From positions 1 to 64,000 of the forward strand of contig CACHFM010000007.1 in NCBI GenBank assembly GCA_902579105.1: DNA of 64,000 nucleotides, given 5' to 3'. This DNA is from an uncultured Pelagibacteraceae bacterium (GTDB taxonomy: Bacteria; Pseudomonadota; Alphaproteobacteria; Pelagibacterales; Pelagibacteraceae). Position 1 is the first letter of the stretch; each line of letters starts with the position of its first letter. This document shows positions 18,324 through 26,484 of this stretch, one piece after another. Both the position numbers and the translations under genes were made by a program. The notes under the pieces are model-generated. The model was not told the DNA's origin and searched no databases. It saw nothing but the letters and a program-made list of their open reading frames with translations.

Positions 18324-19229
18324 TTAATACTCTTTTTGAAAGATATGTCTTTTTCCCACTTCTTTAGCAAGATTAATTTGTTTTTGCCTCATCCTAAATC
18401 TAGATTTTTGATGACCTGTTAGATTATCGTGACAATTTGGACATGAAACACCCTCTTCATATTTTTTTGATTTTTTTTCATTAGAAGATATAGGTTTTCT
18501 ACAACCGCTGCACATTGAGTAAGAACCTACTTTTAGACCGTGTTTTAAACTAATCCTGTTATCAAAAACAAAACATTCACCTTTCCATAAACTTTTTTTC
18601 ATATTAATTTTTTTCAGATAATTTAAAATTCCACCATTTAACTGATAAATGTTATTAAAACCTTTGTTCTCTAAATATACAGATGCTTTTTCACAACGAA
18701 TTCCACCAGTACAAAACATAGCTATAGGTTGATTTTTTTTTAATTTTTTTAAATATTTTGGGAAATCTCTAAAGTTATCAACATCAGGATTGATTGCTCC
18801 CTTAAATGTTCCAACATCATACTCAAATGGTTTTCTCGCGTCTATGAGAACGGTATCCTTTTCTTTAATCAGCTTATTCCATTTGATTGGATCTACATGG
18901 CTATCTTTTTTCTTTATTCTTTTATTTAAAGTTAAATTCATAGGAACAACTTCATTTTTAATTTTTACTTTAGGTTTATGAAATGGTTGAAATGAGCTTT
19001 TAGAAATATTGCTGCTGTTAAAATCTTTGAATTTAAGAGTTCTTTTTAAATTATTAATAATGAATTTAATGTCTATAGCTTTGCCAGAAATAGTTCCATT
19101 TACACCTTCTTTGGAGATAATTATCGTACCTCTAATATTTTTCTTTTTTAAAGTTTCAAATAAAAATTTTTGATTTTTCTTCAAATAAGAAATTTTAATA
19201 AATTTATAAAAACCAACTACTATGAACAT
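18324..19229 (-). CDS. trhO: tRNA uridine(34) hydroxylase (rhodanese-like TrhO/YceA)
   Basis: A 301-aa protein of the UPF0176/TrhO family, which hydroxylates U34 of tRNAs toward 5-methoxyuridine or cmo5U. The N-terminal ferredoxin-like domain has G-T-I-I-I-S-K-E-G-V-N-G-T-I-S-G. The rhodanese domain (about 110-215) ends in the Cys loop M-F-C-T-G-G-I-R-C-E-K. The C-terminal part has C-S-G-C and C-P-N-C pairs, likely a zinc knuckle, then R-M-R-Q-K-Q-I. All three parts match the family. The start is 1 bp from the O-methyltransferase stop (overlapping), so the two are coupled. Confidence 0.92.
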   Translation of the reverse strand: MFIVVGFYKFIKISYLKKNQKFLFETLKKKNIRGTIIISKEGVNGTISGKAIDIKFIINNLKRTLKFKDFNSSNISKSSFQPFHKPKVKIKNEVVPMNLTLNKRIKKKDSHVDPIKWNKLIKEKDTVLIDARKPFEYDVGTFKGAINPDVDNFRDFPKYLKKLKKNQPIAMFCTGGIRCEKASVYLENKGFNNIYQLNGGILNYLKKINMKKSLWKGECFVFDNRISLKHGLKVGSYSMCSGCRKPISSNEKKSKKYEEGVSCPNCHDNLTGHQKSRFRMRQKQINLAKEVGKRHIFQKEY

Positions 19230-19879
19230 TATAATTTTCTACAAACAGTCATTCCATCTCCAAGAGGAATTATTAATTTTTCGACCCTTATATCCTTTGA
19301 AATATGATCATTAAATTCTTTAATATTTTTAATAAATTTATCAGCATTGTTTTTATTAACAACTTCACCATACCATAAAACATTATCAATGATTATTAGA
19401 CCATTTTTGTTCAATAATTCTAAAGAGCGTTCATAGTATTTAATATAATTCATTTTATCCGCATCAATAAAAACTAAATCAAACTTTTCATTTTTAATTT
19501 CATCTAAACTTTCTAAAGCTGGCTTAATTAATGTTTTTATTTTATGTTCTTGATTTGCTTTTTTAAAAAAATCTATTGCTACTTCATTAGTTTCCTTATT
19601 CTTATCTAAAGCAATTATTTTACCATCATCTGATAATGCCAAGGCCATTGATAGTGTGCTTAATCCTGTAAATGTACCTATCTCTAAAACCTTTTTGATA
19701 TTTGAAATTTTTATAATTAAATGCAGAAATTGACTTTGTGAAATTGATATTTGCATTCTCTTTATATCACCAAGAGAAGTGTTATAATCAATTATTTCTT
19801 TTTGGACTGGATGTAAGTTAAAACCATGACTTAAAATGTACTCTTGGAGTTCTTTAGTTATATTTAGGTCTGAACCCAT
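19229..19879 (-). CDS. Class I SAM-dependent O-methyltransferase
   Basis: A 216-aa protein of the catechol/caffeoyl-CoA O-methyltransferase type (methyltransferase family 3). SAM motif I is V-L-E-I-G-T-F-T-G-L-S-T. The metal-site block F-D-L-V-F-I-D-A-D-K-M-N-Y is followed by I-I-I-D-N-V-L-W-Y-G, and these Asp and Asn residues usually hold the divalent cation. In other bacteria, members next to trhO-like genes methylate small phenolics or tRNA hydroxyuridine (TrmR). The 1-bp overlap with trhO makes a TrmR-like role on ho5U34 an attractive inference, not proven. Confidence 0.82.
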   Translation of the reverse strand: MGSDLNITKELQEYILSHGFNLHPVQKEIIDYNTSLGDIKRMQISISQSQFLHLIIKISNIKKVLEIGTFTGLSTLSMALALSDDGKIIALDKNKETNEVAIDFFKKANQEHKIKTLIKPALESLDEIKNEKFDLVFIDADKMNYIKYYERSLELLNKNGLIIIDNVLWYGEVVNKNNADKFIKNIKEFNDHISKDIRVEKLIIPLGDGMTVCRKL

Positions 19880-19884
19880 AAATT

Positions 19885-21348
19885 CTAAAGTTTTTTCTTT
19901 AAAATCTCATTGACTAATTGAGGATTTGCTTTTCCACCAGAAACCTTCATTACTTGACCTACAAAAAAACCAAATAACTTTAATTTACCTGATTTATATT
20001 CGGTTGCTTTATCTCTGTTATCGTCAATCACCTTGTCTATCAGTGCCTCAAGTGCTTTTGGATCACTCTCTTGTTTTAAACCTTTTTCTTCAACAATTTT
20101 CTGAGGATCTTTGTCACCTTCCATCATTTGTTCGAAAACTGTTTTTGCAATTTTTCCAGAAATTGTTCCATCTTTAATTAAATTAATTAATTTTGATAAG
20201 TTGCCTGCGCTTATAGGACTTTCAGTTATTTCTAAGTTCTTTTCATTTAAGGCTGCAAATAATTCGCCAATTATCCAATTTGTTGCAAGTTTTACATCAG
20301 ATTTCTTAATTACATTTTCAAAGTAATTAGATGTTTCAATATCCGAAACTAAAATATTAGCTTCGTAAGGTGATAACTTGAATTTTTCTATAAATCTTTT
20401 TTTCTTTTCATCTGGTAGCTCTGGAATTTCTGATTTTAAGTTTTCAATAAAATCATCTGAAACTTCTAATGGCAATAAGTCTGGATCTGGAAAATATCTA
20501 TAATCGTGCGCATCTTCCTTTGATCTCATTGATCTAGTTTCATTTTTTTTTGTGTCAAAAAGCCTTGTTTCTTGATCGATAACTTGACCATCTTCAATTA
20601 GATCAACTTGTCTATTTGCTTCATACTCTATAGCCATTTGCATAAATTTGATTGAGTTTACATTTTTAATCTCACATCTAGTTCCAAAATCCTTAGATCC
20701 CTTTTTTCTTACAGAAACATTTACGTCTGCTCTTAACGAACCTTCCTGCATATTTCCATCACAGGTCCCTAAATATCTCATGATAGATCTTAATTTTTTA
20801 ATATAAGCATTTACCTCATCTGGAGATCTTAAATCTGGCTTACTAACAATTTCCATCAAAGCTACTCCAGATCTATTTAAATCGACAAATGTATTTTTAG
20901 GATCTAGATCGTGAATACTTTTTCCAGCATCTTGTTCCAAGTGTAATCTTTCAATACCAATTTCTTTTTGACCATTAGGCATATCTAATACAACTTTGCC
21001 TTCACCTACAATAGGGTCTTTAAATTGAGAAATTTGATAACCTTGTGGTAAATCTGCATAAAAATAATTTTTTCTATCAAATATTGATCGTTTATTAATT
21101 TTAGCATTAAGTCCAATTCCTGTTTTAATTGCTTGTTTAATACAAAATTCATTTATAACTGGCAACATTCCTGGAAATGCTGCGTCTACTAAACTTACTT
21201 GTGTATTGGGTTCAGCACCAAATTTAGTTGCAGATGTTGAGAATAATTTTGACTCTGATAAAACTTGTGCATGAACCTCCAAACCAATTACAACTTCATA
21301 CTGTTTATTATTTCTACTGATTAGGTATTCAGAATTATTTTTACTCAT
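19885..21348 (-). CDS. gatB: Asp-tRNA(Asn)/Glu-tRNA(Gln) amidotransferase subunit B
   Basis: A 487-aa subunit that binds misacylated tRNA and activates its side-chain carboxylate for amidation. The N-terminus has [13 protein letters not shown] and the cradle signature [10 protein letters not shown]. It continues with [13 protein letters not shown] and [12 protein letters not shown]. The C-terminal helical tail domain (YqeY-like, about 335-485) is present. gatA ends within its start (4-bp overlap), giving the order gatC-gatA-gatB. It supplies Gln-tRNA(Gln) and/or Asn-tRNA(Asn); no glnS or asnS is visible in this window to decide which. Confidence 0.97.
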   Translation of the reverse strand: MSKNNSEYLISRNNKQYEVVIGLEVHAQVLSESKLFSTSATKFGAEPNTQVSLVDAAFPGMLPVINEFCIKQAIKTGIGLNAKINKRSIFDRKNYFYADLPQGYQISQFKDPIVGEGKVVLDMPNGQKEIGIERLHLEQDAGKSIHDLDPKNTFVDLNRSGVALMEIVSKPDLRSPDEVNAYIKKLRSIMRYLGTCDGNMQEGSLRADVNVSVRKKGSKDFGTRCEIKNVNSIKFMQMAIEYEANRQVDLIEDGQVIDQETRLFDTKKNETRSMRSKEDAHDYRYFPDPDLLPLEVSDDFIENLKSEIPELPDEKKKRFIEKFKLSPYEANILVSDIETSNYFENVIKKSDVKLATNWIIGELFAALNEKNLEITESPISAGNLSKLINLIKDGTISGKIAKTVFEQMMEGDKDPQKIVEEKGLKQESDPKALEALIDKVIDDNRDKATEYKSGKLKLFGFFVGQVMKVSGGKANPQLVNEILKKKL

Positions 21349-22802
21349 TTAATCCACCAATCAGTAATTTTATTTTTAAAATTAATTTTTTGCTCAATTG
21401 CATAAGCAATGTTTAATATATTTTGTTCATCAAAAGCTTTTCCTATTATTTGCAATCCTAGAGGATAACCTTTGGAATCATGACCAGCTGGTATAGAAAT
21501 TCCTGGTAAACCTGCTAAATTTACTGGAACTGTAAAAATATCATTTAAATACATTGAAACTGGATCGTCTTTCTTTTCCCCAATTTTAAAAGCAGAACTA
21601 GGAGTTGATGGAGTTAATATTGCGTCAATTTTTTTATAAACTTCATCAAAATCGTTTTTTATAAGTTTTCTTACTTTTTGTGCCTTAAGATAGTAAGCAT
21701 CATAATATCCAGAAGATAAAACATAAGTTCCAATCATTATTCTTCTTTGAACTTCATTTCCAAAACCTTCTGATCTTGTTTTTTCATACATATCAATAAG
21801 ATTTTCTCCTTTAGCTCTAAAACCATATTTAACTCCATCATATCTAGCAAGATTAGATGAAGCTTCAGCTGGTGCTACAATATAATATGTTGGTAAGGCA
21901 TAACTTGTATGAGGAAGAGATATGTCAATTATTTCAGCTCCACAATCTTTAGCATATTCAATGCCTTTTTTCCAAAGTTCTTCAATTTCTTTAGGCATAC
22001 CCTCAACTCTATATTCTTTTGGTATTCCTATTTTTTTTCCTTTAATATTGTTTGTTAATTCTTTGCTATATTCGTTTCTTTTAAAATCAATTGACGTAGA
22101 ATCTTTATCATCATAGCTACTTATAACTTCTTGCAATAAAGCACAGTCTTTGACATTTTGTGCCATGGGTCCTGCTTGATCTAATGAAGATGCAAAAGCA
22201 ACAATTCCATATCTTGAACAACTACCATAAGTAGGTTTTAAACCTACTGTTCCTGTAAATGAAGCTGGTTGTCGTATTGAACCACCAGTATCCGTACCAA
22301 TTGTAATTGGTGTTAATTGAGCTGCTAATGCTGAAGCCGATCCACCTGATGATCCTCCAGGAACCAAATTTTTATCAATTGGGTTTTGCACATTACCAAA
22401 AAAACTAGTTTCATTAGATGAACCCATAGCAAATTCATCACAATTCAATTTACCAATAAGTATAGCACCTTCGTTCCAAATATTCTGTGTTACAGTAGAT
22501 TCATATGTGGGTATAAAATTATTAAGAATCTTGCTTCCAGCAGTTGTTCTTACATTCTTTGTGCAAAATAAATCTTTTACAGCCATTGGAATGCCTGGTA
22601 ATTTTAAATCTAAATTTGGTTTTTCATCAAATTTTTTCGCACTATCTAAAGCAATTGAATAATTTTCAGTAATATAAGTATTTAATTCTTTTGACTTTTC
22701 AGATCTATCAATAAATGCTTTTGTTACTTCCTTTGAGCTTAGTTTTTTGTTTTTTATATTTTTTACTAACTCTGAAAGAGATTGTTTTGTAATATCAGAC
22801 AT
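21345..22802 (-). CDS. gatA: Asp-tRNA(Asn)/Glu-tRNA(Gln) amidotransferase subunit A
   Basis: A 485-aa amidase-signature enzyme that releases ammonia from glutamine for the GatCAB complex. The Ser-cisSer-Lys triad blocks are all visible: the Lys in I-P-M-A-V-K-D-L-F, the cis-Ser region in [11 protein letters not shown], and the Gly/Ser-rich P-G-G-S-S-G-G-S-A. The start overlaps the gatC stop by 1 bp and the end overlaps gatB by 4 bp, consistent with coupled synthesis of a 1:1:1 complex. Length is standard. Confidence 0.97.
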   Translation of the reverse strand: MSDITKQSLSELVKNIKNKKLSSKEVTKAFIDRSEKSKELNTYITENYSIALDSAKKFDEKPNLDLKLPGIPMAVKDLFCTKNVRTTAGSKILNNFIPTYESTVTQNIWNEGAILIGKLNCDEFAMGSSNETSFFGNVQNPIDKNLVPGGSSGGSASALAAQLTPITIGTDTGGSIRQPASFTGTVGLKPTYGSCSRYGIVAFASSLDQAGPMAQNVKDCALLQEVISSYDDKDSTSIDFKRNEYSKELTNNIKGKKIGIPKEYRVEGMPKEIEELWKKGIEYAKDCGAEIIDISLPHTSYALPTYYIVAPAEASSNLARYDGVKYGFRAKGENLIDMYEKTRSEGFGNEVQRRIMIGTYVLSSGYYDAYYLKAQKVRKLIKNDFDEVYKKIDAILTPSTPSSAFKIGEKKDDPVSMYLNDIFTVPVNLAGLPGISIPAGHDSKGYPLGLQIIGKAFDEQNILNIAYAIEQKINFKNKITDWWIK

Positions 22803-23089
22803 TATTCGATAACCTTTGGAACTACAAAATAATCCTCATTTTCTTGTGGTGAGTTTTTAATTATTTCATTTCTTAAATTTTTACTCTTTACTTCATCAAT
22901 TCTCAGTTTGAGTGTAGTTTCTGCAATTGAAGTTAATGGTTCAACATTGTCAGTTTTTAATTCATTAAGTTTTTCAATAAAATCAAAGATAGAATTTAAA
23001 TCATTTGCTAATTTTTCAGCTTTTTGCTCACTAACAGAAATTCTTGATAATTTTGATATGTGCTTTATTGTTTTAAGATCGATACTCAT
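22802..23089 (-). CDS. gatC: Asp-tRNA(Asn)/Glu-tRNA(Gln) amidotransferase subunit C
   Basis: A 95-aa belt subunit that holds GatA and GatB together. The core I-K-H-I-S-K-L-S-R-I-S-V-S at the N-terminus and the Leu-rich helix L-N-S-I-F-D-F-I-E-K-L are typical. So is the end F-V-V-P-K-V-I-E. An in-frame ATG at 23119 would add ten residues absent from the family and run closer to the divergent ruvX. The ATG at 23089 (MSIDLKTIKH) gives the normal length, so I chose it. The 50-bp gap to ruvX must hold two promoters. Confidence 0.94.
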   Translation of the reverse strand: MSIDLKTIKHISKLSRISVSEQKAEKLANDLNSIFDFIEKLNELKTDNVEPLTSIAETTLKLRIDEVKSKNLRNEIIKNSPQENEDYFVVPKVIE

Positions 23090-23139
23090 ATGATAATTAA
23101 ATATGTCGAAAACTATCACTTAAGCTTAAAATATACAAT

Positions 23140-23595
23140 ATGATCACTATAGAAGAATTCAAAAAAAAGCAGTCAGAATCTGTAAGATTAATTGGTCTAG
23201 ATCTTGGCTCTAAAAGAATTGGCGTATCAATTTGTGATGAAAAACAATCAATAGCAACTCCCTTTAAAACTATCAATAAAACCGATAAAGACGAATTAAT
23301 TAATGAGTTAAAAAAAATTATTAATGAAAACAACGTTAAAGGAATCGTTATTGGGTATCCGATAAATATGGATGGTTCTTTAGGTTCTTCTGCTCAATCT
23401 GTAAACGATACCGCAAAAAACATAGATGAAGCAATAAATATTGATATTTGTCTATGGGATGAAAGACTTTCAACCGTTGGAGCTTTCAATCTGTCTAGTC
23501 AATTAGATATCAATGTAACCAAAAGAGAAAAAAATATAGATCAAAATGCTGCTGCCTTTATACTTCAAGGAGCAATTGATTTTTTAAATAATTAA
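23140..23595 (+). CDS. ruvX: Putative pre-16S rRNA nuclease / Holliday junction resolvase-like YqgF
   Basis: A 151-aa RNase H-fold protein. The first acidic residue is in L-I-G-L-D-L-G-S-K-R-I-G-V-S. The second is in the V-I-G-Y-P-I-N-M-D-G-S-x-G block, and D-E-R-L-S-T supplies the next. YqgF matures 16S rRNA 5' ends in E. coli; the older name RuvX reflects its likeness to Holliday-junction resolvases. Length is standard. It is divergent from gatC and followed by pyrB after 42 bp that hold a likely promoter. Confidence 0.93.
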   Translation: MITIEEFKKKQSESVRLIGLDLGSKRIGVSICDEKQSIATPFKTINKTDKDELINELKKIINENNVKGIVIGYPINMDGSLGSSAQSVNDTAKNIDEAINIDICLWDERLSTVGAFNLSSQLDINVTKREKNIDQNAAAFILQGAIDFLNN

Positions 23596-23598
23596 TAC

Positions 23599-23627
23599 TT
23601 GCCATAGTGCTACTTTATAGCTATAGA
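23599..23627 (+). promoter_or_regulatory. Candidate sigma-70-type promoter for pyrB
   Basis: TTGCCA at 23599-23604 and TATAGA at 23622-23627 are separated by exactly 17 bp, each close to the -35/-10 consensus. The pyrB ATG is at 23638, so a start about 7 nt past the -10 would leave a leader of only about 4 nt. This would make pyrB nearly leaderless. Read by eye only. Confidence 0.5.
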
Positions 23628-23637
23628 GTTAATTTTA

Positions 23638-24579
23638 ATGGCAATTAAAACAGATAAAGCTATTAAAATATCTCAAAAACATTTGTTAGGTATCCAAGAT
23701 TTATCAATTAATGATGTAAATTTAATATTAGATGAATCTCAATCATTCATTAAGCTTAATCAAAGTAAAAATAAAAGATTAAACGTACTAACAGGAAAAA
23801 CTCAAATTAACTTATTTTTTGAACCATCTACTAGAACTCAAAGTTCATTTGAACTTGCGGGAAAAAGATTAGGTGCAGATGTAATGTCTATGAACATGGG
23901 AAATTCTGCAATAAAAAAAGGTGAAACATTAATTGATACTGCAATGACTTTAAATGCGATGCATCCAGACATTATTGTAATAAGACATCAAGACTCTGGA
24001 GCTTGCAACTTGTTATCACAAAAGGTTAATTGTGCCGTATTAAACGCAGGTGATGGAAGAAGAGAACATCCTACTCAAGCATTGTTAGATGCTCTAACAA
24101 TAATTAATAGAAAAAAAAAAATTGAAGGTTTAAAAATTGCAATATGTGGAGACATTCTTCATTCGAGAGTAGCTAGATCAAATATTTACTTACTAACTAT
24201 GTTAGGAGCTGAAGTAAACATTGTGGCGCCAACTAACTTAATGCCGAAAGAAATTGAAAAATTTGGAGTAAATACCTTTACTGATATGAAAAAAGGACTT
24301 AGGGATTGTGATATAGTGATGATGTTGAGACTACAAAATGAAAGAATGACAAGTTCATTTCTTTCGTCAAATAGAGAATATTATGAGTACTTTGGCTTAA
24401 CACCGGATAAATTAGAGCACGCTAAATCTGATGCTTTAATAATGCATCCTGGGCCTATGAATAGAGGAATTGAAATAGATACCAGATTAGCTGACGATAT
24501 TAATAAAAGTGTAATTAAAGAACAAGTAGAATTAGGAGTTGCAGTAAGAATGGCTTGTTTAAAAATATTTTGTGAATAA
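23638..24579 (+). CDS. pyrB: Aspartate carbamoyltransferase catalytic subunit
   Basis: A 313-aa enzyme that joins carbamoyl phosphate and aspartate, the first committed pyrimidine step. The carbamoyl-phosphate loop F-F-E-P-S-T-R-T lies at about residues 61-68. H-P-T-Q-A-L-L-D-A and the late H-P-G-P-M-N-R-G block are intact. No regulatory pyrI follows. The pyrC homologue starts immediately after the stop codon. In several bacteria this arrangement reflects a physical PyrB-PyrC complex, with the PyrC partner structural rather than catalytic. Confidence 0.97.
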   Translation: MAIKTDKAIKISQKHLLGIQDLSINDVNLILDESQSFIKLNQSKNKRLNVLTGKTQINLFFEPSTRTQSSFELAGKRLGADVMSMNMGNSAIKKGETLIDTAMTLNAMHPDIIVIRHQDSGACNLLSQKVNCAVLNAGDGRREHPTQALLDALTIINRKKKIEGLKIAICGDILHSRVARSNIYLLTMLGAEVNIVAPTNLMPKEIEKFGVNTFTDMKKGLRDCDIVMMLRLQNERMTSSFLSSNREYYEYFGLTPDKLEHAKSDALIMHPGPMNRGIEIDTRLADDINKSVIKEQVELGVAVRMACLKIFCE

Positions 24580-25866
24580 ATGAAAAAACAATATTTTATA
24601 AATGCAAATATTATTGATCCTTTCAATTCAATAAATGAAAACGGTGGTTTAATCATTAGTGAAGATGGTAAAATTGAAGCTATTGGAAAAAAAGTTAACA
24701 TTAATAACCTTCCAACTAGAGAAAAGCCAATCGACTTAAAAGATAAATATATTTTCCCTGGAATAATAGATATGAGAGTCTTTGTGGGAGAACCTGGTTA
24801 TGAATATAAAGAAAATTTCAAAACTTTAAGTAACGCTGCTTTATCTGGAGGAGTAACTTCCGTTGTAACAATGCCAAATACTAATCCAATCATTGATAAC
24901 GTTTCGATTGTAGATTTTTTAAAAAGAAGAGGAAGAGACAAATCAAAAATAAATATATTTCCGTGTGCTTCCTTAACTCAAAATATTGAAGGAACTAATA
25001 TGACGGAATTTGGATTACTAGCAAAAAAAGGAATTATTGCCTTTACTGATGGTATTAAAACTATTCAAAATACAAGCTTAATGTCAAAAATAATGAATTC
25101 AGCCAAAGACTTAGGTTGTTTAATAATGCAACATGCGGAAGATTACCATCTTTCAAAAAATGGAATGATTAACTCTGGAATTATAGCTACCAAACTAGGT
25201 TTATCTGGAATACCAGATATTGCAGAAAGAATTATAATTGAAAGAGATATAGCTTTACTAGAAAAAATTAAATGCAGATATCATATTTCACAACTATCCT
25301 CCACCAAATCTATTGATGTTATTAAAGAAAGAAAAAATGATGTTAAATTTACTTGTGGTGTTTCAATAAACAATCTGTCTTTAAATGAAAATGATATAGG
25401 AGATTTTAAAACTTTCTTAAAATTATCACCTCCGTTAAGAAGGGAAGAAGATAGAGAAGCTCTTGTACAAGGATTAAAAGACAAAATAATAGATGTAATT
25501 GTGTCTGATCACAAACCTGAAGATGAGGAGTCTAAAAGATTAACTTTTTCTCAAGCTGCAACTGGAGCTTCTGGTATAGAAACTTTATTATCTCTAAGTT
25601 TAGAATTGTATCATAATGGATCAATAAAACTTGAAACAATTATTCAAGCATTAACTTCTAACCCAGCAAAAATATTAAATATAAATAAAGGAAACCTGTC
25701 TATTGGTAATGATGCAGATTTTTGTATAGTGGATATCAATAAACCATGGATTGTAAAAAAAGAAAATTTAATCTCTAAATCTAAAAATACTTCAATTGAA
25801 GATAAGAAACTTCAAGGAAAAGTAACCAATACATTTGTAAAAGGTATAGAATTATTTAAAATATAG
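24580..25866 (+). CDS. pyrC: Dihydroorotase-like protein (PyrC homologue lacking the HxH metal site)
   Basis: A 428-aa amidohydrolase-fold protein of the class I dihydroorotase family. The canonical D-x-H-x-H-x-R-E-P-G motif reads D64-M-R-V-F-V-G-E-P-G73, so both metal-binding His residues (now R66 and F68) and the following Arg are gone. The usual H-x-x-H-V-S reads H235-I-S-Q-L-S. D157, H185 and D310 remain. As I recall, PyrC proteins of many other alphaproteobacteria carry the same R-V-F-x-G-E-P-G form, so this is a lineage trait rather than decay. Frame and length are intact. A structural partner of PyrB, like the inactive PyrC' of pseudomonads, is the likeliest role, with an active dihydroorotase elsewhere. 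Confidence 0.85.
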   Translation: MKKQYFINANIIDPFNSINENGGLIISEDGKIEAIGKKVNINNLPTREKPIDLKDKYIFPGIIDMRVFVGEPGYEYKENFKTLSNAALSGGVTSVVTMPNTNPIIDNVSIVDFLKRRGRDKSKINIFPCASLTQNIEGTNMTEFGLLAKKGIIAFTDGIKTIQNTSLMSKIMNSAKDLGCLIMQHAEDYHLSKNGMINSGIIATKLGLSGIPDIAERIIIERDIALLEKIKCRYHISQLSSTKSIDVIKERKNDVKFTCGVSINNLSLNENDIGDFKTFLKLSPPLRREEDREALVQGLKDKIIDVIVSDHKPEDEESKRLTFSQAATGASGIETLLSLSLELYHNGSIKLETIIQALTSNPAKILNINKGNLSIGNDADFCIVDINKPWIVKKENLISKSKNTSIEDKKLQGKVTNTFVKGIELFKI

Positions 25867-25868
25867 AA

Positions 25869-26447
25869 ATGGAACTTTTTATAATAGGTATAATCTCATA
25901 CCTAATGGGATCAATTCCTTTTGGATTAATTTTAACTAAAATATTTTTAAAAAAAGATATTAGAGAAATCGGTTCTGGTAATATTGGAGCAACAAATGCT
26001 TTAAGGACTGGCAACAAACTAATTGGTTATTCAACACTAATACTTGATGTGTTAAAAGCAATAGTACCTGTTTTATACATAAAAATTAATTTCCCTGATG
26101 CAGTTTATTTATCGGCTTTATGTGCTTTTATAGGTCATGTGTTCCCAGTATGGTTAAAATTTAAAGGTGGTAAAGGTGTAGCTACATATCTTGGAATACT
26201 TTTCTCTTTAAATATTATTTTTGGTTTAGTGTTTGGTATTTGTTGGTTAATAATCTTTTTTATTTCTAAATATTCATCTTTAGCTTCCTTGATAGGATCA
26301 CTTTCTATACCTATTTATATTTTAATTGTGGAAGATTTAGAAAACGTATTTTTTTACGTAATAATGTTTATTTTAATATTTTTTACCCACAGAGAAAATA
26401 TTAAACGCTTGAAAAATAAAGAAGAAACTAAGACAAAAATTTATTAA
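25869..26447 (+). CDS. plsY: Glycerol-3-phosphate acyltransferase PlsY
   Basis: A 192-aa inner-membrane protein with about five hydrophobic helices. It transfers acyl groups from acyl-phosphate to glycerol 3-phosphate, the first step in phospholipid synthesis. The three PlsY loops are visible: G-S-I-P-F-G-L, then G-S-G-N-I-G-A-T-N-A-L-R, and G-H-x-F-P-V-W-L-K-F-K-G-G-K-G-V-A-T. It follows pyrC by 2 nt. In many alphaproteobacteria dprA lies between plsY and topA; here topA follows after 37 nt. Confidence 0.96.
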   Translation: MELFIIGIISYLMGSIPFGLILTKIFLKKDIREIGSGNIGATNALRTGNKLIGYSTLILDVLKAIVPVLYIKINFPDAVYLSALCAFIGHVFPVWLKFKGGKGVATYLGILFSLNIIFGLVFGICWLIIFFISKYSSLASLIGSLSIPIYILIVEDLENVFFYVIMFILIFFTHRENIKRLKNKEETKTKIY

Positions 26448-26456
26448 TTTGACTAT

Positions 26457-26484
26457 CAAACTCTTTTAAGTAGTTTGTTATTTT
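26457..26484 (+). terminator. Weak hairpin between plsY and topA
   Basis: CAAACT (26457-26462) can pair with AGTTTG (26472-26477) across a 9-nt loop, followed by TTATTTT. The stem is short and AT-rich, so termination of the pyrBC-plsY transcript here is only possible, not likely. The alternative is plain read-through into topA, whose ATG is at 26485. Confidence 0.25.
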
